From NCBI GenBank assembly GCA_017520545.1, contig JAFXFM010000024.1:1-44085 (forward strand): a DNA stretch of 44,085 nt, read 5' to 3'. The DNA is from Alistipes sp. Its GTDB lineage: Bacteria > Bacteroidota > Bacteroidia > Bacteroidales > Rikenellaceae. Shown piece after piece: positions 15,831-24,890 of the stretch (the stretch's first letter is position 1; every line of letters begins with the position of its first letter). Below the pieces are notes generated by a model. It did not search any database, was not told where the DNA came from, and was given only the letters and a program-made list of their open reading frames with translations. A program made the position numbers and the translations under genes.

Positions 15831-17114
15831 CTATTTTTTCAATAATCCCGCCAAGTGTCCTGTCGAGAAGGCGATTTGGAGGTTGTAACCACCCGTATTC
15901 GCATCTACGTCGAGAACCTCACCGGCAAAATACATACCTTTAACTTTCAACGACTCCATTGTATATTCGTTCACCTCCGAGCAACTTACGCCACCTGCGG
16001 TAACCACCGCGTACTCGAATGGAGCATAGTCCGAAATTGGAAATGACCAACCCTTCAACACCTTGATAAGTCGCTCGAACTCCTTATCCGACACCTTCGA
16101 GATATAGAGGCGTGAATGGACGTCCAACTCCTTACAGATAGGCACCACAAGCGGCTTCGGTACCAATCGGCGTACCAACTCGGCAAAGAAGTCCTCGGGG
16201 CGCATCTCGGCAACCTCGCGTTTGATACGCTCGCGCAGGATATCCTCGGTTAGAGCAGGTTTCAAATCGAGTTCTATCTTAACACTCTTCTCGTCGAGCA
16301 ATGCATCGACTGCATCGCGACTTAAACGAAGGATTACCGCTCCCTCCAAACCTCTATCCGAGAAGGACATCTCGCCGAACTCCTCGCGCACCATCTCGCC
16401 CGCCACAAACAATCGGGCATTTATATTTTTGAGCCATACATTCTTAATATACTCAATCTGTGGGTGGTTCGACACAAGTGGCGTCAGCGAAGGTCGCACC
16501 GACTCAACGGTGTGTCCTACGCGGTCTGCAAATGTGTAGCCGTCGCCCGTAGAGCCGGTAGCAGGGTAAGACACTCCACCCGTAGCGATAATCACATTCG
16601 CTACCTCGATTTTGCGAATGAAGCCTCGCTTGTTCATATACTTCACACCATAGACCTTGCCGTCCGAAACCAAAATCTCAGTTACACGGCTATGACACTG
16701 AATATCCACCTCGTAGTCGCGGCAATAGAACTCCAAGGCGTTGGCGATATCTGCCGCCTTGCCACTTTCAGGGAAAACACGCTCGCCACGCTCGGTAACG
16801 AGCTTTACGCCCATACGCTCAAAGAAACGCATCGTGGCACGATTGGTAAATTCCGACATCGCAACCTTCAACCACTCGCCATTCGTGCGCACATTCTCTG
16901 CAAACTCCTCTACGGAGCGGGCATTTGTCAAATTACAACGTCCTTTACCCGTAATACGCACCTTACGCGCAGGCTTCTCCATCTTTTCAAGCAGTAGAAC
17001 CTTCTTGCCTGTGCGAGCCGCCGTACCTGCCGCCATCAATCCTGCTGCACCGCCTCCTATAACAACCACATCGTAGTATGGGTGCGACAATCCAATCTCC
17101 ATTGTTTCCTCCAT
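15831..17114 (-). CDS. BaiN/HI0933-like FAD-dependent oxidoreductase
   Basis: 427 residues. The dinucleotide fold VVVIGGGAAGLMAAGTAA binds FAD, then KVRITGKGRCNLTN, the hallmark of the HI0933/BaiN family, and the late motif TAGGVSCSEVN with AGEVLDVDANTGGYNLQIA. The family holds FAD and NAD(P); BaiN members are linked to bile acid reduction in some gut bacteria, but most are uncharacterised, so the substrate is open. Two starts are possible: ATG 17114, used here, and ATG 17102, which has a GGAGG just upstream. The HAD gene lies 18 nt before it. Confidence 0.9.
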   Translation of the reverse strand: MEETMEIGLSHPYYDVVVIGGGAAGLMAAGTAARTGKKVLLLEKMEKPARKVRITGKGRCNLTNARSVEEFAENVRTNGEWLKVAMSEFTNRATMRFFERMGVKLVTERGERVFPESGKAADIANALEFYCRDYEVDIQCHSRVTEILVSDGKVYGVKYMNKRGFIRKIEVANVIIATGGVSYPATGSTGDGYTFADRVGHTVESVRPSLTPLVSNHPQIEYIKNVWLKNINARLFVAGEMVREEFGEMSFSDRGLEGAVILRLSRDAVDALLDEKSVKIELDLKPALTEDILRERIKREVAEMRPEDFFAELVRRLVPKPLVVPICKELDVHSRLYISKVSDKEFERLIKVLKGWSFPISDYAPFEYAVVTAGGVSCSEVNEYTMESLKVKGMYFAGEVLDVDANTGGYNLQIAFSTGHLAGLLKK

Positions 17115-17132
17115 CTATCTCAATTTTTCTTC

Positions 17133-17735
17133 TTATCCGTAAATAACCTTTCGCAACGCCTCACACGCCTCTTCGGGGTTTCGGCGGTCGAAGTGGAACG
17201 GAGTGATACCGAGCTCCTCGGCAACCTCAACGTTGTCATAGCGGTCGTCAATAAATATAGTTTCGGCAGGATTCAAATTGCAATGGTCGAGCAGATATTG
17301 ATATACCCTTTTATCGGGCTTGCCAAGATGCACCTCGCACGACACCACTTCGTAATCGAAATAGTCGAATACCGGCAATTTGCGCAGAAATTCGATATAC
17401 TCCCTCGACATATTCGAAAGTACATACAACTTATATCCGCGCTCCTTCAACTCCTTAATAAGGCGCACCGTAGGCTCCACCTCCTCCTGCAACGAGATGG
17501 CGTAGAGCATATGTTCTTTGGCGGTTTCGACACTACAATTGCGATACTTTGCCACCGCAGCAGCCGTTTCGTCAATCGTACGAACGCCGAGGTCGTACTC
17601 CACCCAAAACGATGGTACGCACTTCATATCGGGCCCAAAAACGAAACTAAAAAACTCGCCAAGTTTCTCGGCAAAACTCCTCTCGTTGTGTGCAACTACA
17701 ACACCTCCGAGGTCGAAAACTATATTTTTAAGCAT
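17133..17735 (-). CDS. HAD family hydrolase (YihX-like)
   Basis: 200 residues. Motif I is FDLGGVV with the nucleophile Asp; the second Asp of DxD is replaced by Gly, as in the YihX-like subgroup (FDLGGV/FDLGNV). Motif II is VLSNMS, motif III is LGKPDKR and motif IV is FIDDRYDN. The four-helix cap lies between motifs I and II, as in subfamily IA. YihX of E. coli removes phosphate from alpha-glucose-1-phosphate. Being 5 nt after a GH31 glycosidase gene, it may act on a sugar phosphate (inference). Confidence 0.9.
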   Translation of the reverse strand: MLKNIVFDLGGVVVAHNERSFAEKLGEFFSFVFGPDMKCVPSFWVEYDLGVRTIDETAAAVAKYRNCSVETAKEHMLYAISLQEEVEPTVRLIKELKERGYKLYVLSNMSREYIEFLRKLPVFDYFDYEVVSCEVHLGKPDKRVYQYLLDHCNLNPAETIFIDDRYDNVEVAEELGITPFHFDRRNPEEACEALRKVIYG

Positions 17736-17740
17736 ACTCT

Positions 17741-20380
17741 TTACTGTTTTGTTAGCAATGATTTCACTCTCGCGCGGAACTCAGGCGAAAGCTTCTCCAT
17801 CTTATCAATCTCCGCCATACACTCCGACAGAGCCTTGTAGTAAGTGTCTATATTCTCGTGGATATTCTGCGGATACTCCATAATAAAGTTTGGAGTCTGC
17901 GACACATTCATATAGAAATCAGGTAACATCGCACTCGAATCGATATATTTTGCATAAGCCTCCTTAAATTCGGCTGTGAGCGACACGCAACGATTTACTA
18001 TGCCCTGTACGCCATACAGCTTATCCTGCTGTGCCATATCGCCCTCAAAAAACTCCACCTCAACGGTACAACCCTTCTTATTGTCAATCTCGCCTATGAG
18101 GATATATGGTGCCAGCGTATAACCATCATAACCCCACTCGCCAATCTCGGCATAACGAGCATACTTCAACTCGCGGCCATCGACACGAACGCTCTTTGGA
18201 GGGTAGTTTGCAGGCAGGCGCAACTCATACGATGTCGTTGCTGTTGCACCCTCATACGAGCCCTGACGCGGAGCGATAGTGATAACAACCTTATTGCCCT
18301 CTGTGCGTTTTTTTACATTTATCGTAGCGTAGGCGGTAGAGTAGTCCTTCGACTTGCCGTCGTCCTCGTAGATTGTGGTTTCGCCATCACCTCCCGGAAC
18401 AAAGGTTAGGACGTATGAGTTAATAGTTTGTTGCAGATTGCGCACCGACTTCGGATACATCGGAATAATCGAGCCCGCCTTTGCAAAATATGGGTTTTCA
18501 CCAAGCGTACAGTGAATCTCTACCTCAGCGTCGCTACCCTTATACATCTTTCCGCTAACCATATTGTACCACATCTCGCCCTCTGGTAACCAGACCTTTC
18601 GTGTTGCCAAACCTGTAACCTTATCGGCAGGGGTGATAATCGAAGCGACAAGCAGATTATCGCCAAACATATACTGCGACTTTGACAAGTAGGCTAAATC
18701 GTGCTCCGGATAGGAGTAGTACATCGGACGGCACATCGAGACACCGGTATCGAATGTTTGACGAGCCGCAGCATAGATATACGGCACAAGAGCGTAACGC
18801 AAGTGCATTGTAGCACGCATATCGAGCATATGGTTAGGGAACTGCCAAATACGTCGCTCGATGGTACGGTCCTTCGAGCAGTGAGTCTTAAATATAGGAG
18901 TAAACACGCCATTCTGCAACCAACGCAGATATAACTCCGGATCAACCTCGTTCTTATCCTCTTTGTGGAAATAGTGTCCTCCGATATCGTGTCCCCAATA
19001 ACCATAACCTACATTCGATGCCGTCGGTGTAAACCAATGGATAAACTGCAACGACTCCCAACAGATGTAGGTATCGCCCGAAAATCCAACCTGATAACGA
19101 TGCGAACCAAGACCTCCCCAACGATGATAAATCATTGGTCGCTCGTTGCCCTTCTCTGCCATATGGTGGTCGAAAGTGTGATTGAGCCAGAAAGTGTTGC
19201 TCAACCCCTCTACGTACTTGCTTGTTGGCCACTGTTGCCAATCGAGCCACCAAAAATCGACACCCTGTTTCTCGATAGGACCAAGTACAGTCTCAAAATA
19301 GGCGTCAGCCCACTTCTGCTCCGACATCTTATATGGAACGCTCTTGCCTTCATCTTTCCAGCCATAACGCTCGACAAAGCGCTTGTATGGCTCCTCGTAA
19401 GGTTGAATACCCGAAGCAGGGTGGAGGTTGAGCGATGTTTTCAGATTCTGTTTCTTGCACCACGCAAAGAAGTTCTCGGGCGATGGGAATAGTTGCTTCT
19501 TCCAAGTGTAGCCTGTCCAACCCACGCGCTGACCATACTCATCTTTCTTAGGGTTTTTGCTGGTCAATCCCCACGTCTCGTTCCAATCCATATCGATAAT
19601 CAGCACATCGAGCGGAATGTCCAACGAGCGCATAGTCTCAACCAAGTCGCGCAACTCGTTGTCCGAGTATTGCCAATAGCGACTCCACCAATATCCGAAC
19701 GAGTACTTCGGAGGCAACGGAATATCGCCAGCAACACGAGTATAGTCTTTCAAAGCCTTTGTATATTCGTGGCCGTATGCAAAGAGGTACAAATCGAGTC
19801 TATCGCCCTTAGGACGACTCTCAACCCACTGTTTCCAGTGCGAATCGACCGGCACAAAGAGATGTCGTTCGGAATCATCTATAACCGCCCAACCACTGCG
19901 CGAAAGCAAACCCTGCTCCATCGAGCTGCGTCGTTTGTTGCTTCTCGGATTATCCTGCGAGCCGTAGTAGCGGTCGAGCGTACGAGTAGTACCCATCAGA
20001 TTTTGTGTGTCCTTATCGCCATAGTGCCATACAACCCTCTTTCCTGCAACTAATATCTCTGCCGAAAGGTTCTCTGCCGAGAACTTTTCGCCCTTAACGT
20101 AGGTGAGTGTTACATTCGACGTTGTTATAGTTACCTTCGAGCGTGTTTGACGCACCTTGAACTGCGGCACCTCCAACTTACGATTTACGAAGATCAATGT
20201 CGCTCTATCCTCGAACTTTCCGTCCGCGCTCCACTCCATACGAATCATCTGCGGAGTAAGCACCGTAAAACGAGCATTTCCTGCTACTACTTGCGCCTTC
20301 TCATCTGCCTTCGGGCAGTTTTCCGCCAAAGCAAACATCGGCAACAAAATCGTTGCAACTGCGATAAATAATCTCTTCAT
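17741..20380 (-). CDS. Secreted glycoside hydrolase family 31
   Basis: 879 residues with a signal peptide (MKRLFIAVATILLPMFALA). Order: N-terminal beta domain, (beta/alpha)8 barrel from about 215, C-terminal beta domains (DUF5110-like) and a helical tail of about 90 residues. Catalytic landmarks: PLDVLIIDMDWNETWG, the nucleophile region DFWWLDWQQW and GHDIGGHYF with the acid/base Asp. GH31 enzymes release alpha-linked glucose or xylose. The WLDWQQ form occurs in Bacteroidetes alpha-glucosidase/xylosidase-like members, but the linkage is not predictable here. It has no SusC/D partners nearby. The helical tail is unusual. One base separates it from the upstream gene. Confidence 0.93.
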   Translation of the reverse strand: MKRLFIAVATILLPMFALAENCPKADEKAQVVAGNARFTVLTPQMIRMEWSADGKFEDRATLIFVNRKLEVPQFKVRQTRSKVTITTSNVTLTYVKGEKFSAENLSAEILVAGKRVVWHYGDKDTQNLMGTTRTLDRYYGSQDNPRSNKRRSSMEQGLLSRSGWAVIDDSERHLFVPVDSHWKQWVESRPKGDRLDLYLFAYGHEYTKALKDYTRVAGDIPLPPKYSFGYWWSRYWQYSDNELRDLVETMRSLDIPLDVLIIDMDWNETWGLTSKNPKKDEYGQRVGWTGYTWKKQLFPSPENFFAWCKKQNLKTSLNLHPASGIQPYEEPYKRFVERYGWKDEGKSVPYKMSEQKWADAYFETVLGPIEKQGVDFWWLDWQQWPTSKYVEGLSNTFWLNHTFDHHMAEKGNERPMIYHRWGGLGSHRYQVGFSGDTYICWESLQFIHWFTPTASNVGYGYWGHDIGGHYFHKEDKNEVDPELYLRWLQNGVFTPIFKTHCSKDRTIERRIWQFPNHMLDMRATMHLRYALVPYIYAAARQTFDTGVSMCRPMYYSYPEHDLAYLSKSQYMFGDNLLVASIITPADKVTGLATRKVWLPEGEMWYNMVSGKMYKGSDAEVEIHCTLGENPYFAKAGSIIPMYPKSVRNLQQTINSYVLTFVPGGDGETTIYEDDGKSKDYSTAYATINVKKRTEGNKVVITIAPRQGSYEGATATTSYELRLPANYPPKSVRVDGRELKYARYAEIGEWGYDGYTLAPYILIGEIDNKKGCTVEVEFFEGDMAQQDKLYGVQGIVNRCVSLTAEFKEAYAKYIDSSAMLPDFYMNVSQTPNFIMEYPQNIHENIDTYYKALSECMAEIDKMEKLSPEFRARVKSLLTKQ

Positions 20381-20381
20381 A

Positions 20382-21881
20382 CTATTGTTGTTTTGTTATT
20401 TTGATTTCCATCTCGGCATCAACCGCCTTCAAAGCAGCCTCAACAGCCTCGGCACTCGATATACCGACAAATGCTCCTACCACAAACGTCGAACCCGAAC
20501 GAGAGATCGTGTAGTCGCTCTTGTGTAAGGCAAGAACCCTCTTCACATCGTCCGAAAGCACTGCAACGCCCGAAATTTCGATATTGTATTGATTTGGAGA
20601 TTCGAGCATATCTTCGAGCGTAGGGTAGTAGTCGCCATCAACCCACACTGCAACAACGGGTGTTCTAATACCTCTCTCTTTGAGCATCTCCAATGCCTTT
20701 TGCGCCTCCTTCTCGGTGCGGAAACCGCCTGCAAAATAGGAGTACTCACCCGAATCGCTGTCGTAGATATAGGAGATAGGTGCAGCGCCACGCAACGACG
20801 ATATGCTTATCTTCTTCTTTTGCTTTGCTATGCGGACACGATAGACTGTACCATAATCCTCAACCTCGGTTTTCGGTATAGAGTTACTCGAACTATATCT
20901 CGACGGACTCTCTATCTTCACATCCTCGTAACGAATAAAATTGCGACGCGACAACGAAAGCTCCGCAAGGCGATAATTCACCCCTTCCAACTCCGCAGCA
21001 ACTACGTTCAGCGAGTCGCGCGATATAGTGAGTTGAAGATGCGAAGCGATCTCTATCTCGTATTTGGTAAGCGCCCTCTTGCGCACAACATACTCCATCA
21101 AGGCATCGGAACTATACTTGCCGTTAGACTCCTCAACTTCACGTTTTGCACGCGCCAATACCTCGGCAGACATATTCAAAATCGAATGGTTACCATCCTG
21201 CTCCATAAGTTTTTGGTAGAGATAGCTCTTATTGCTGAAAATTGGCGACCACGTTGCCGCAATTGCAGCGTTCAACTTCAACATCTCCGTCTGCTTTGTC
21301 TTAAAGAGTAGTGCCACGCTGTCTGCTTGTGCCTTGGTCGGAACCTCCATATACCGTGTGTGCAACGCAAGCAACTTTGCATACTCCACAAGATACTCAT
21401 CAACCAACTTTACAACCTCCTGCTCCTGCTCTTGCGACTCCTGCAACAAGAGGTAATCTCCGTGCATCAAATTCTTCAAAAAGTAGCCGTTTGCCACCAG
21501 GTTAGGCTTTATCGGAATACTATCCGCAACAACGGTATCCCTCTTCTCGACGACCACAACTTTCGTCTTGCGATGCTCATCTGCCGCCTTAACTGCCGCT
21601 TCGTAGGCTTTCAGCTCCGCCTGTGCATCTCGCTTTGACAACTTGGCAACCACCGCCTCGTACTGTGCTTGCAGAGTTGCAAACTGCCTCTCCAACTCCA
21701 ATATCTTCGGAGTAAGAGCCTTGCGTTTATCCCTATTTTGAGCATAATCGTTGCGATACTGCTCCAACACATCTGCCACCGAGTCGCGTACAAATCCTGC
21801 ACGCTCCAACTCCTCGACCGTTTGCGCCTGAGCACCAATGCCACACATCAACGCCGCCACAAATACAACTATTCGTTTCAT
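20382..21881 (-). CDS. Secreted coiled-coil protein with SPOR-like end
   Basis: 499 residues from ATG 21881, which overlaps the trkH stop (ATGA); a GTG two codons earlier is less likely. The signal peptide MKRIVVFVAALMCGIGAQAQ is followed by charged helical segments (about 50-130, 150-290) rich in Glu, Lys and Ala. Then comes a segment with YSYFAGGFRTEKEAQKALEM and VVAVWVDGDYYPTLEDM, which resembles a SPOR domain. It might sit in the periplasm and touch peptidoglycan. No named family recognised. Coupled to trkH and the GH31 gene. Confidence 0.75.
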   Translation of the reverse strand: MKRIVVFVAALMCGIGAQAQTVEELERAGFVRDSVADVLEQYRNDYAQNRDKRKALTPKILELERQFATLQAQYEAVVAKLSKRDAQAELKAYEAAVKAADEHRKTKVVVVEKRDTVVADSIPIKPNLVANGYFLKNLMHGDYLLLQESQEQEQEVVKLVDEYLVEYAKLLALHTRYMEVPTKAQADSVALLFKTKQTEMLKLNAAIAATWSPIFSNKSYLYQKLMEQDGNHSILNMSAEVLARAKREVEESNGKYSSDALMEYVVRKRALTKYEIEIASHLQLTISRDSLNVVAAELEGVNYRLAELSLSRRNFIRYEDVKIESPSRYSSSNSIPKTEVEDYGTVYRVRIAKQKKKISISSLRGAAPISYIYDSDSGEYSYFAGGFRTEKEAQKALEMLKERGIRTPVVAVWVDGDYYPTLEDMLESPNQYNIEISGVAVLSDDVKRVLALHKSDYTISRSGSTFVVGAFVGISSAEAVEAALKAVDAEMEIKITKQQ

Positions 21882-23320
21882 CGCCACATTCTAATAAACA
21901 AGAACTGAATAAATCCAAATATCTCCAAACGGCCCATAAGCATCAGTATCGAACCCTGAAACTTCAAGATGGTTGGTATCTCGGCGTAGTTGCTCATCGA
22001 ACCAACCTCTCCAAATCCGGGTCCTACATTGCCCACGAATGCCACCGACGAAGAGAATGCCGTAAGCAAATCCATTCCGAAGAGGGTACTCGTCAATGTT
22101 CCACACAAAATCAGCGCGAAGTAGGTCGTCATAAAGAGTGTTACGGTATTTATCTGTCGGTCGTCTTGCAACATACCGTCCAAACGGATACGAATAACGG
22201 CTCCCGGGTGCTGTTGTCCACGCAAGCGGGCCATTAATAGTTTGAAGTAGAGTAGAACTCTATCGACCTTAATACCACCCGATGTTGAACCGGCACAACC
22301 ACAGATGATAGACACTATAATCAGTATGATGACAGCAAACGGCGTCCATTGCGTGGTATCTGCCGTAGCAAAGCCCGTAGTTGAGATGAGCGACACCACC
22401 TGAAATACCGATTGACGCAACGACGTGAGGATATTGGTGTATGTGCCCGATAAGTAGAGGCTTGCACCTATCAACAGCGTTGCAAGTGTAATTATCACGA
22501 CATAGATACGCACCACCTCCGAACGGAAGATATTATTCGCCTTGCGTGCTATGGTCGCATAGAGAAGTCCGAAATGGAGGCTCGATAGGAACATTACAAC
22601 AATCAATATCCACTCGATAAGAGGGCTATCGTAGAAACCTACGCTCGTATTTTTGGTTGAAAATCCACCCGTGGCGCACGCCGACATTGTGTGATTCAGC
22701 GCATCGAACCAGCGCATACCCGCCAATTTCAGTAATACGGTAAAAATTATGGTCATACCGATGTAGATGCACAACAGAATTTTGACAACCATCTGCGTAC
22801 GGTAGCGGTAGTTATCTCTCGCCAACGACGACATCTCAATACTCGACAGCGCCATCTTATTTGTTCCGAGCGAGGGCAAAATCAACAACGCAAACATCAC
22901 TACGCCGACACCACCAATCCAGCAGGTTGCCGAGCGCCAAAAGAGCAGACCTTGTGGCAGAGCCTCAACGTCGGTAAGAATTGACGCGCCCGTAGTGGTA
23001 AAACCCGAAACACTCTCGAACCAAGCATTCGAGAAGGTAAACTCTCCGCCCCAAATAAGGTAGGGGAACATTCCCACCACACACGACACCAACCACGAGC
23101 CTACAACAATCATAAAGCCCTCTTTGGTGGTTATACCCTCCGACTTGGGGACAAATATCATCGGAAAGACGCCGAGCAACAGCGTCAGCAGCGCCGACAG
23201 CAATAACGGGTAGAATCCATCATCGTGCGACACAAACGAGATACCCGCCGACACAGCCATAAAGGCAGATAGGCAGAGCATCACCGTACCCACATATCTC
23301 AAAATAACAGTAAATCGCAT
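21878..23320 (-). CDS. trkH: TrkH-type potassium uptake channel subunit
   Basis: 480 residues. About ten membrane helices with four pore-loop repeats: SGFTTTGAS, CATGGFST, ISTTGFATAD and NVGPGFGEVG, each with the selectivity-filter glycine of Trk/Ktr proteins. It forms the K+ pore in the inner membrane and usually works with a cytosolic TrkA/KtrA gate. No trkA gene is next to it here; instead a 4HB/HAMP membrane protein lies 1 nt upstream. The stop TGA overlaps the next ATG. Confidence 0.95.
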   Translation of the reverse strand: MRFTVILRYVGTVMLCLSAFMAVSAGISFVSHDDGFYPLLLSALLTLLLGVFPMIFVPKSEGITTKEGFMIVVGSWLVSCVVGMFPYLIWGGEFTFSNAWFESVSGFTTTGASILTDVEALPQGLLFWRSATCWIGGVGVVMFALLILPSLGTNKMALSSIEMSSLARDNYRYRTQMVVKILLCIYIGMTIIFTVLLKLAGMRWFDALNHTMSACATGGFSTKNTSVGFYDSPLIEWILIVVMFLSSLHFGLLYATIARKANNIFRSEVVRIYVVIITLATLLIGASLYLSGTYTNILTSLRQSVFQVVSLISTTGFATADTTQWTPFAVIILIIVSIICGCAGSTSGGIKVDRVLLYFKLLMARLRGQQHPGAVIRIRLDGMLQDDRQINTVTLFMTTYFALILCGTLTSTLFGMDLLTAFSSSVAFVGNVGPGFGEVGSMSNYAEIPTILKFQGSILMLMGRLEIFGFIQFLFIRMWR

Positions 23321-23321
23321 C

Positions 23322-24188
23322 TTACTCCTGCTTTAAGTTAGACTTCGAGGCATTTATCAGATGCTCGATATTATCGTTCAGGCTCTTCACCTCATCAATC
23401 ATCGTAACCTTGGTTTTGTATGGAAGTTTGAATGAGAGGTAGTCCGACAACGCCTTATTTATGCCCACAATCGGCTTCACGGCGTAGATGTACAAGAAGT
23501 AGTAGAGCATCAGCACAATCGCAATCATCACCGCCAACGAAATCAACACGGGCATAACCGAGCGATAGGCATTATTCGACAACTGCTCGGTATGCGGCGC
23601 CAACTCCGTCTCGGCAACGGTAGAGTAGTGGTCCACCAACTTTAAAAAGTGGTTATACGCAGGCTCATAGTTCTCTTTAAACCATTTTTTGCCATCCACC
23701 GGCTGCTCGACAACCTCCACAACGGCCGTTGCCGCCGACTTTACCGCAGGCTTCGCGCCAAGCGAGTCCGCTCCATTGCCCATTGTTGCCTCCGCGACCT
23801 TCACCTTCACTACCGAGCTATAACCATCGGCAAGTTGTTGCAATTGAACCGCCACCTTTGCCAACGAGTCGAGGCTCGCGACCACCGCAGCCGAGGCTCC
23901 CTTACGCGCCGACGTTATCTGCGAGTCAATGGCTTTCGCCGCCTTGCCACACGCCATTTTTTGCGCTTCGTCGCCAAGTATAGCGACATCAATCATCGCC
24001 CTATTATGGTTGTAGGCGGCACTCAACAGCCCCTTTGCAACTTTCATCTCACTGCCACTCATCGTAAGCACTTTGCCTGTATCGGCACTCAAATTGCTCA
24101 ACTCGAACAGCGATATAACTCCCGACACCGTAAGCAGCGCCACAACGCTCAAAAATGCTACCGTAACTCTCTTTCCAAGACCTTTCAT
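23322..24188 (-). CDS. Membrane protein with four-helix-bundle sensor and terminal HAMP-like segment
   Basis: 288 residues. Helix 1 (about 8-30) is followed by a helical outside domain like 4HB_MCP (Met/Ala/Lys-rich helices; Ala/Val-rich linker near 140-160), then a second membrane helix (VMPVLISLAVMIAIVLMLYY). Last is a HAMP-like piece: AVKPIVGINKALSDYL with the usual Pro, and IDEVKSLNDNIEHLI with the DE and helix 2. HAMP normally feeds a kinase, cyclase or chemotaxis domain, but the protein ends 10 residues later. So the output may go to a partner, possibly TrkH next door (inference). First gene of the operon. Confidence 0.8.
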   Translation of the reverse strand: MKGLGKRVTVAFLSVVALLTVSGVISLFELSNLSADTGKVLTMSGSEMKVAKGLLSAAYNHNRAMIDVAILGDEAQKMACGKAAKAIDSQITSARKGASAAVVASLDSLAKVAVQLQQLADGYSSVVKVKVAEATMGNGADSLGAKPAVKSAATAVVEVVEQPVDGKKWFKENYEPAYNHFLKLVDHYSTVAETELAPHTEQLSNNAYRSVMPVLISLAVMIAIVLMLYYFLYIYAVKPIVGINKALSDYLSFKLPYKTKVTMIDEVKSLNDNIEHLINASKSNLKQE

Positions 24189-24225
24189 ATACTGAATAAA
24201 AAATTGTTATCTCTGTATCAACTTA

Positions 24226-24233
24226 CAAAGGTA
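24226..24233 (-). promoter_or_regulatory. -7 box of the 24188-13214 operon
   Basis: Minus strand TACCTTTG, 37 bp from the ATG at 24188. No clear TTTG at the -33 position. Confidence 0.6.
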
Positions 24234-24314
24234 GTAAAATTTGGTAGATTTTTAATTAAAAATTAAAAAATATAGCAGAAAAAGCACGATATACCAATAA
24301 TTTCCTCTTAAATG

Positions 24315-24346
24315 CTTGTTTTTCAACAGTTTTTTTTTTATTTTTG
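24315..24346 (+). promoter_or_regulatory. Promoter of the gene at 24374
   Basis: CTTG at 24315-24318, 20-bp spacer, then TATTTTTG at 24339-24346, 27 bp before the ATG. Confidence 0.65.
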
Positions 24347-24373
24347 CACTACAAACCAAAAAGGTAGAGCAAT

Positions 24374-24856
24374 ATGAAAAAGTTTATGCGTCTTTTATCG
24401 CTATGTGCGATAGTATTGGGATTTACATCTTGCGAAAAATATGACCTCGAAATTGCCGATCTTGTCGGCACTTGGCAGAAGTCCAGAGTAAGAGTAGAAA
24501 CAAACACCACCTTATACGAAAGACTGATCTTCCAGAACGACGGAGTATTCTACATCGAAACGGAAGAGATTCGTAACGACAGCAACAACAGCGCAACAGA
24601 TAATGGCACCAATACTCGTTGCGAGGGTTGCGTAGAAGACGACGGCATTGTAGGCGCGTCGTGGCTACGAGGCACATACACCCTCGACGACGATCTGCTC
24701 TATCTGACATACAAAGATTTCGATGCCGAAGAGGAATCCACAACTGCCTACAAAATTTCGATACGCAAAAACACACTCAAAATGACCAACGCCGAGGAGT
24801 TGGAAAAGATGAAGCGGAAATATGTAACTTCGGTTACCTACACCAAAGTTCAATAG
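24374..24856 (+). CDS. Lipocalin-like lipoprotein
   Basis: 160 residues. The lipoprotein signal MKKFMRLLSLCAIVLGFTSC ends in a lipobox (FTSC). The mature start IADLVGTWQKSRVRVETN followed by alternating strands (YERLIFQNDGVFYIET, GTYTLDDDLLYLTY) fits the lipocalin-like small beta-barrel proteins common in Bacteroidetes. CEGCVEDD in the middle has two cysteines that could form a disulfide or bind metal. It stands alone with its own promoter and terminator. The ligand is unknown. Confidence 0.82.
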   Translation: MKKFMRLLSLCAIVLGFTSCEKYDLEIADLVGTWQKSRVRVETNTTLYERLIFQNDGVFYIETEEIRNDSNNSATDNGTNTRCEGCVEDDGIVGASWLRGTYTLDDDLLYLTYKDFDAEEESTTAYKISIRKNTLKMTNAEELEKMKRKYVTSVTYTKVQ

Positions 24857-24861
24857 AATAG

Positions 24862-24888
24862 AGAGGGGCGACATTGAATCGCCCCTCT
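24862..24888. terminator. Bidirectional terminator-like hairpin
   Basis: AGAGGGGCGA pairs with TCGCCCCTCT around CATTGAA. It lies between the convergent lipoprotein gene and mtaB, 2 nt from the mtaB stop codon. Confidence 0.8.
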
Positions 24889-24890
24889 TC

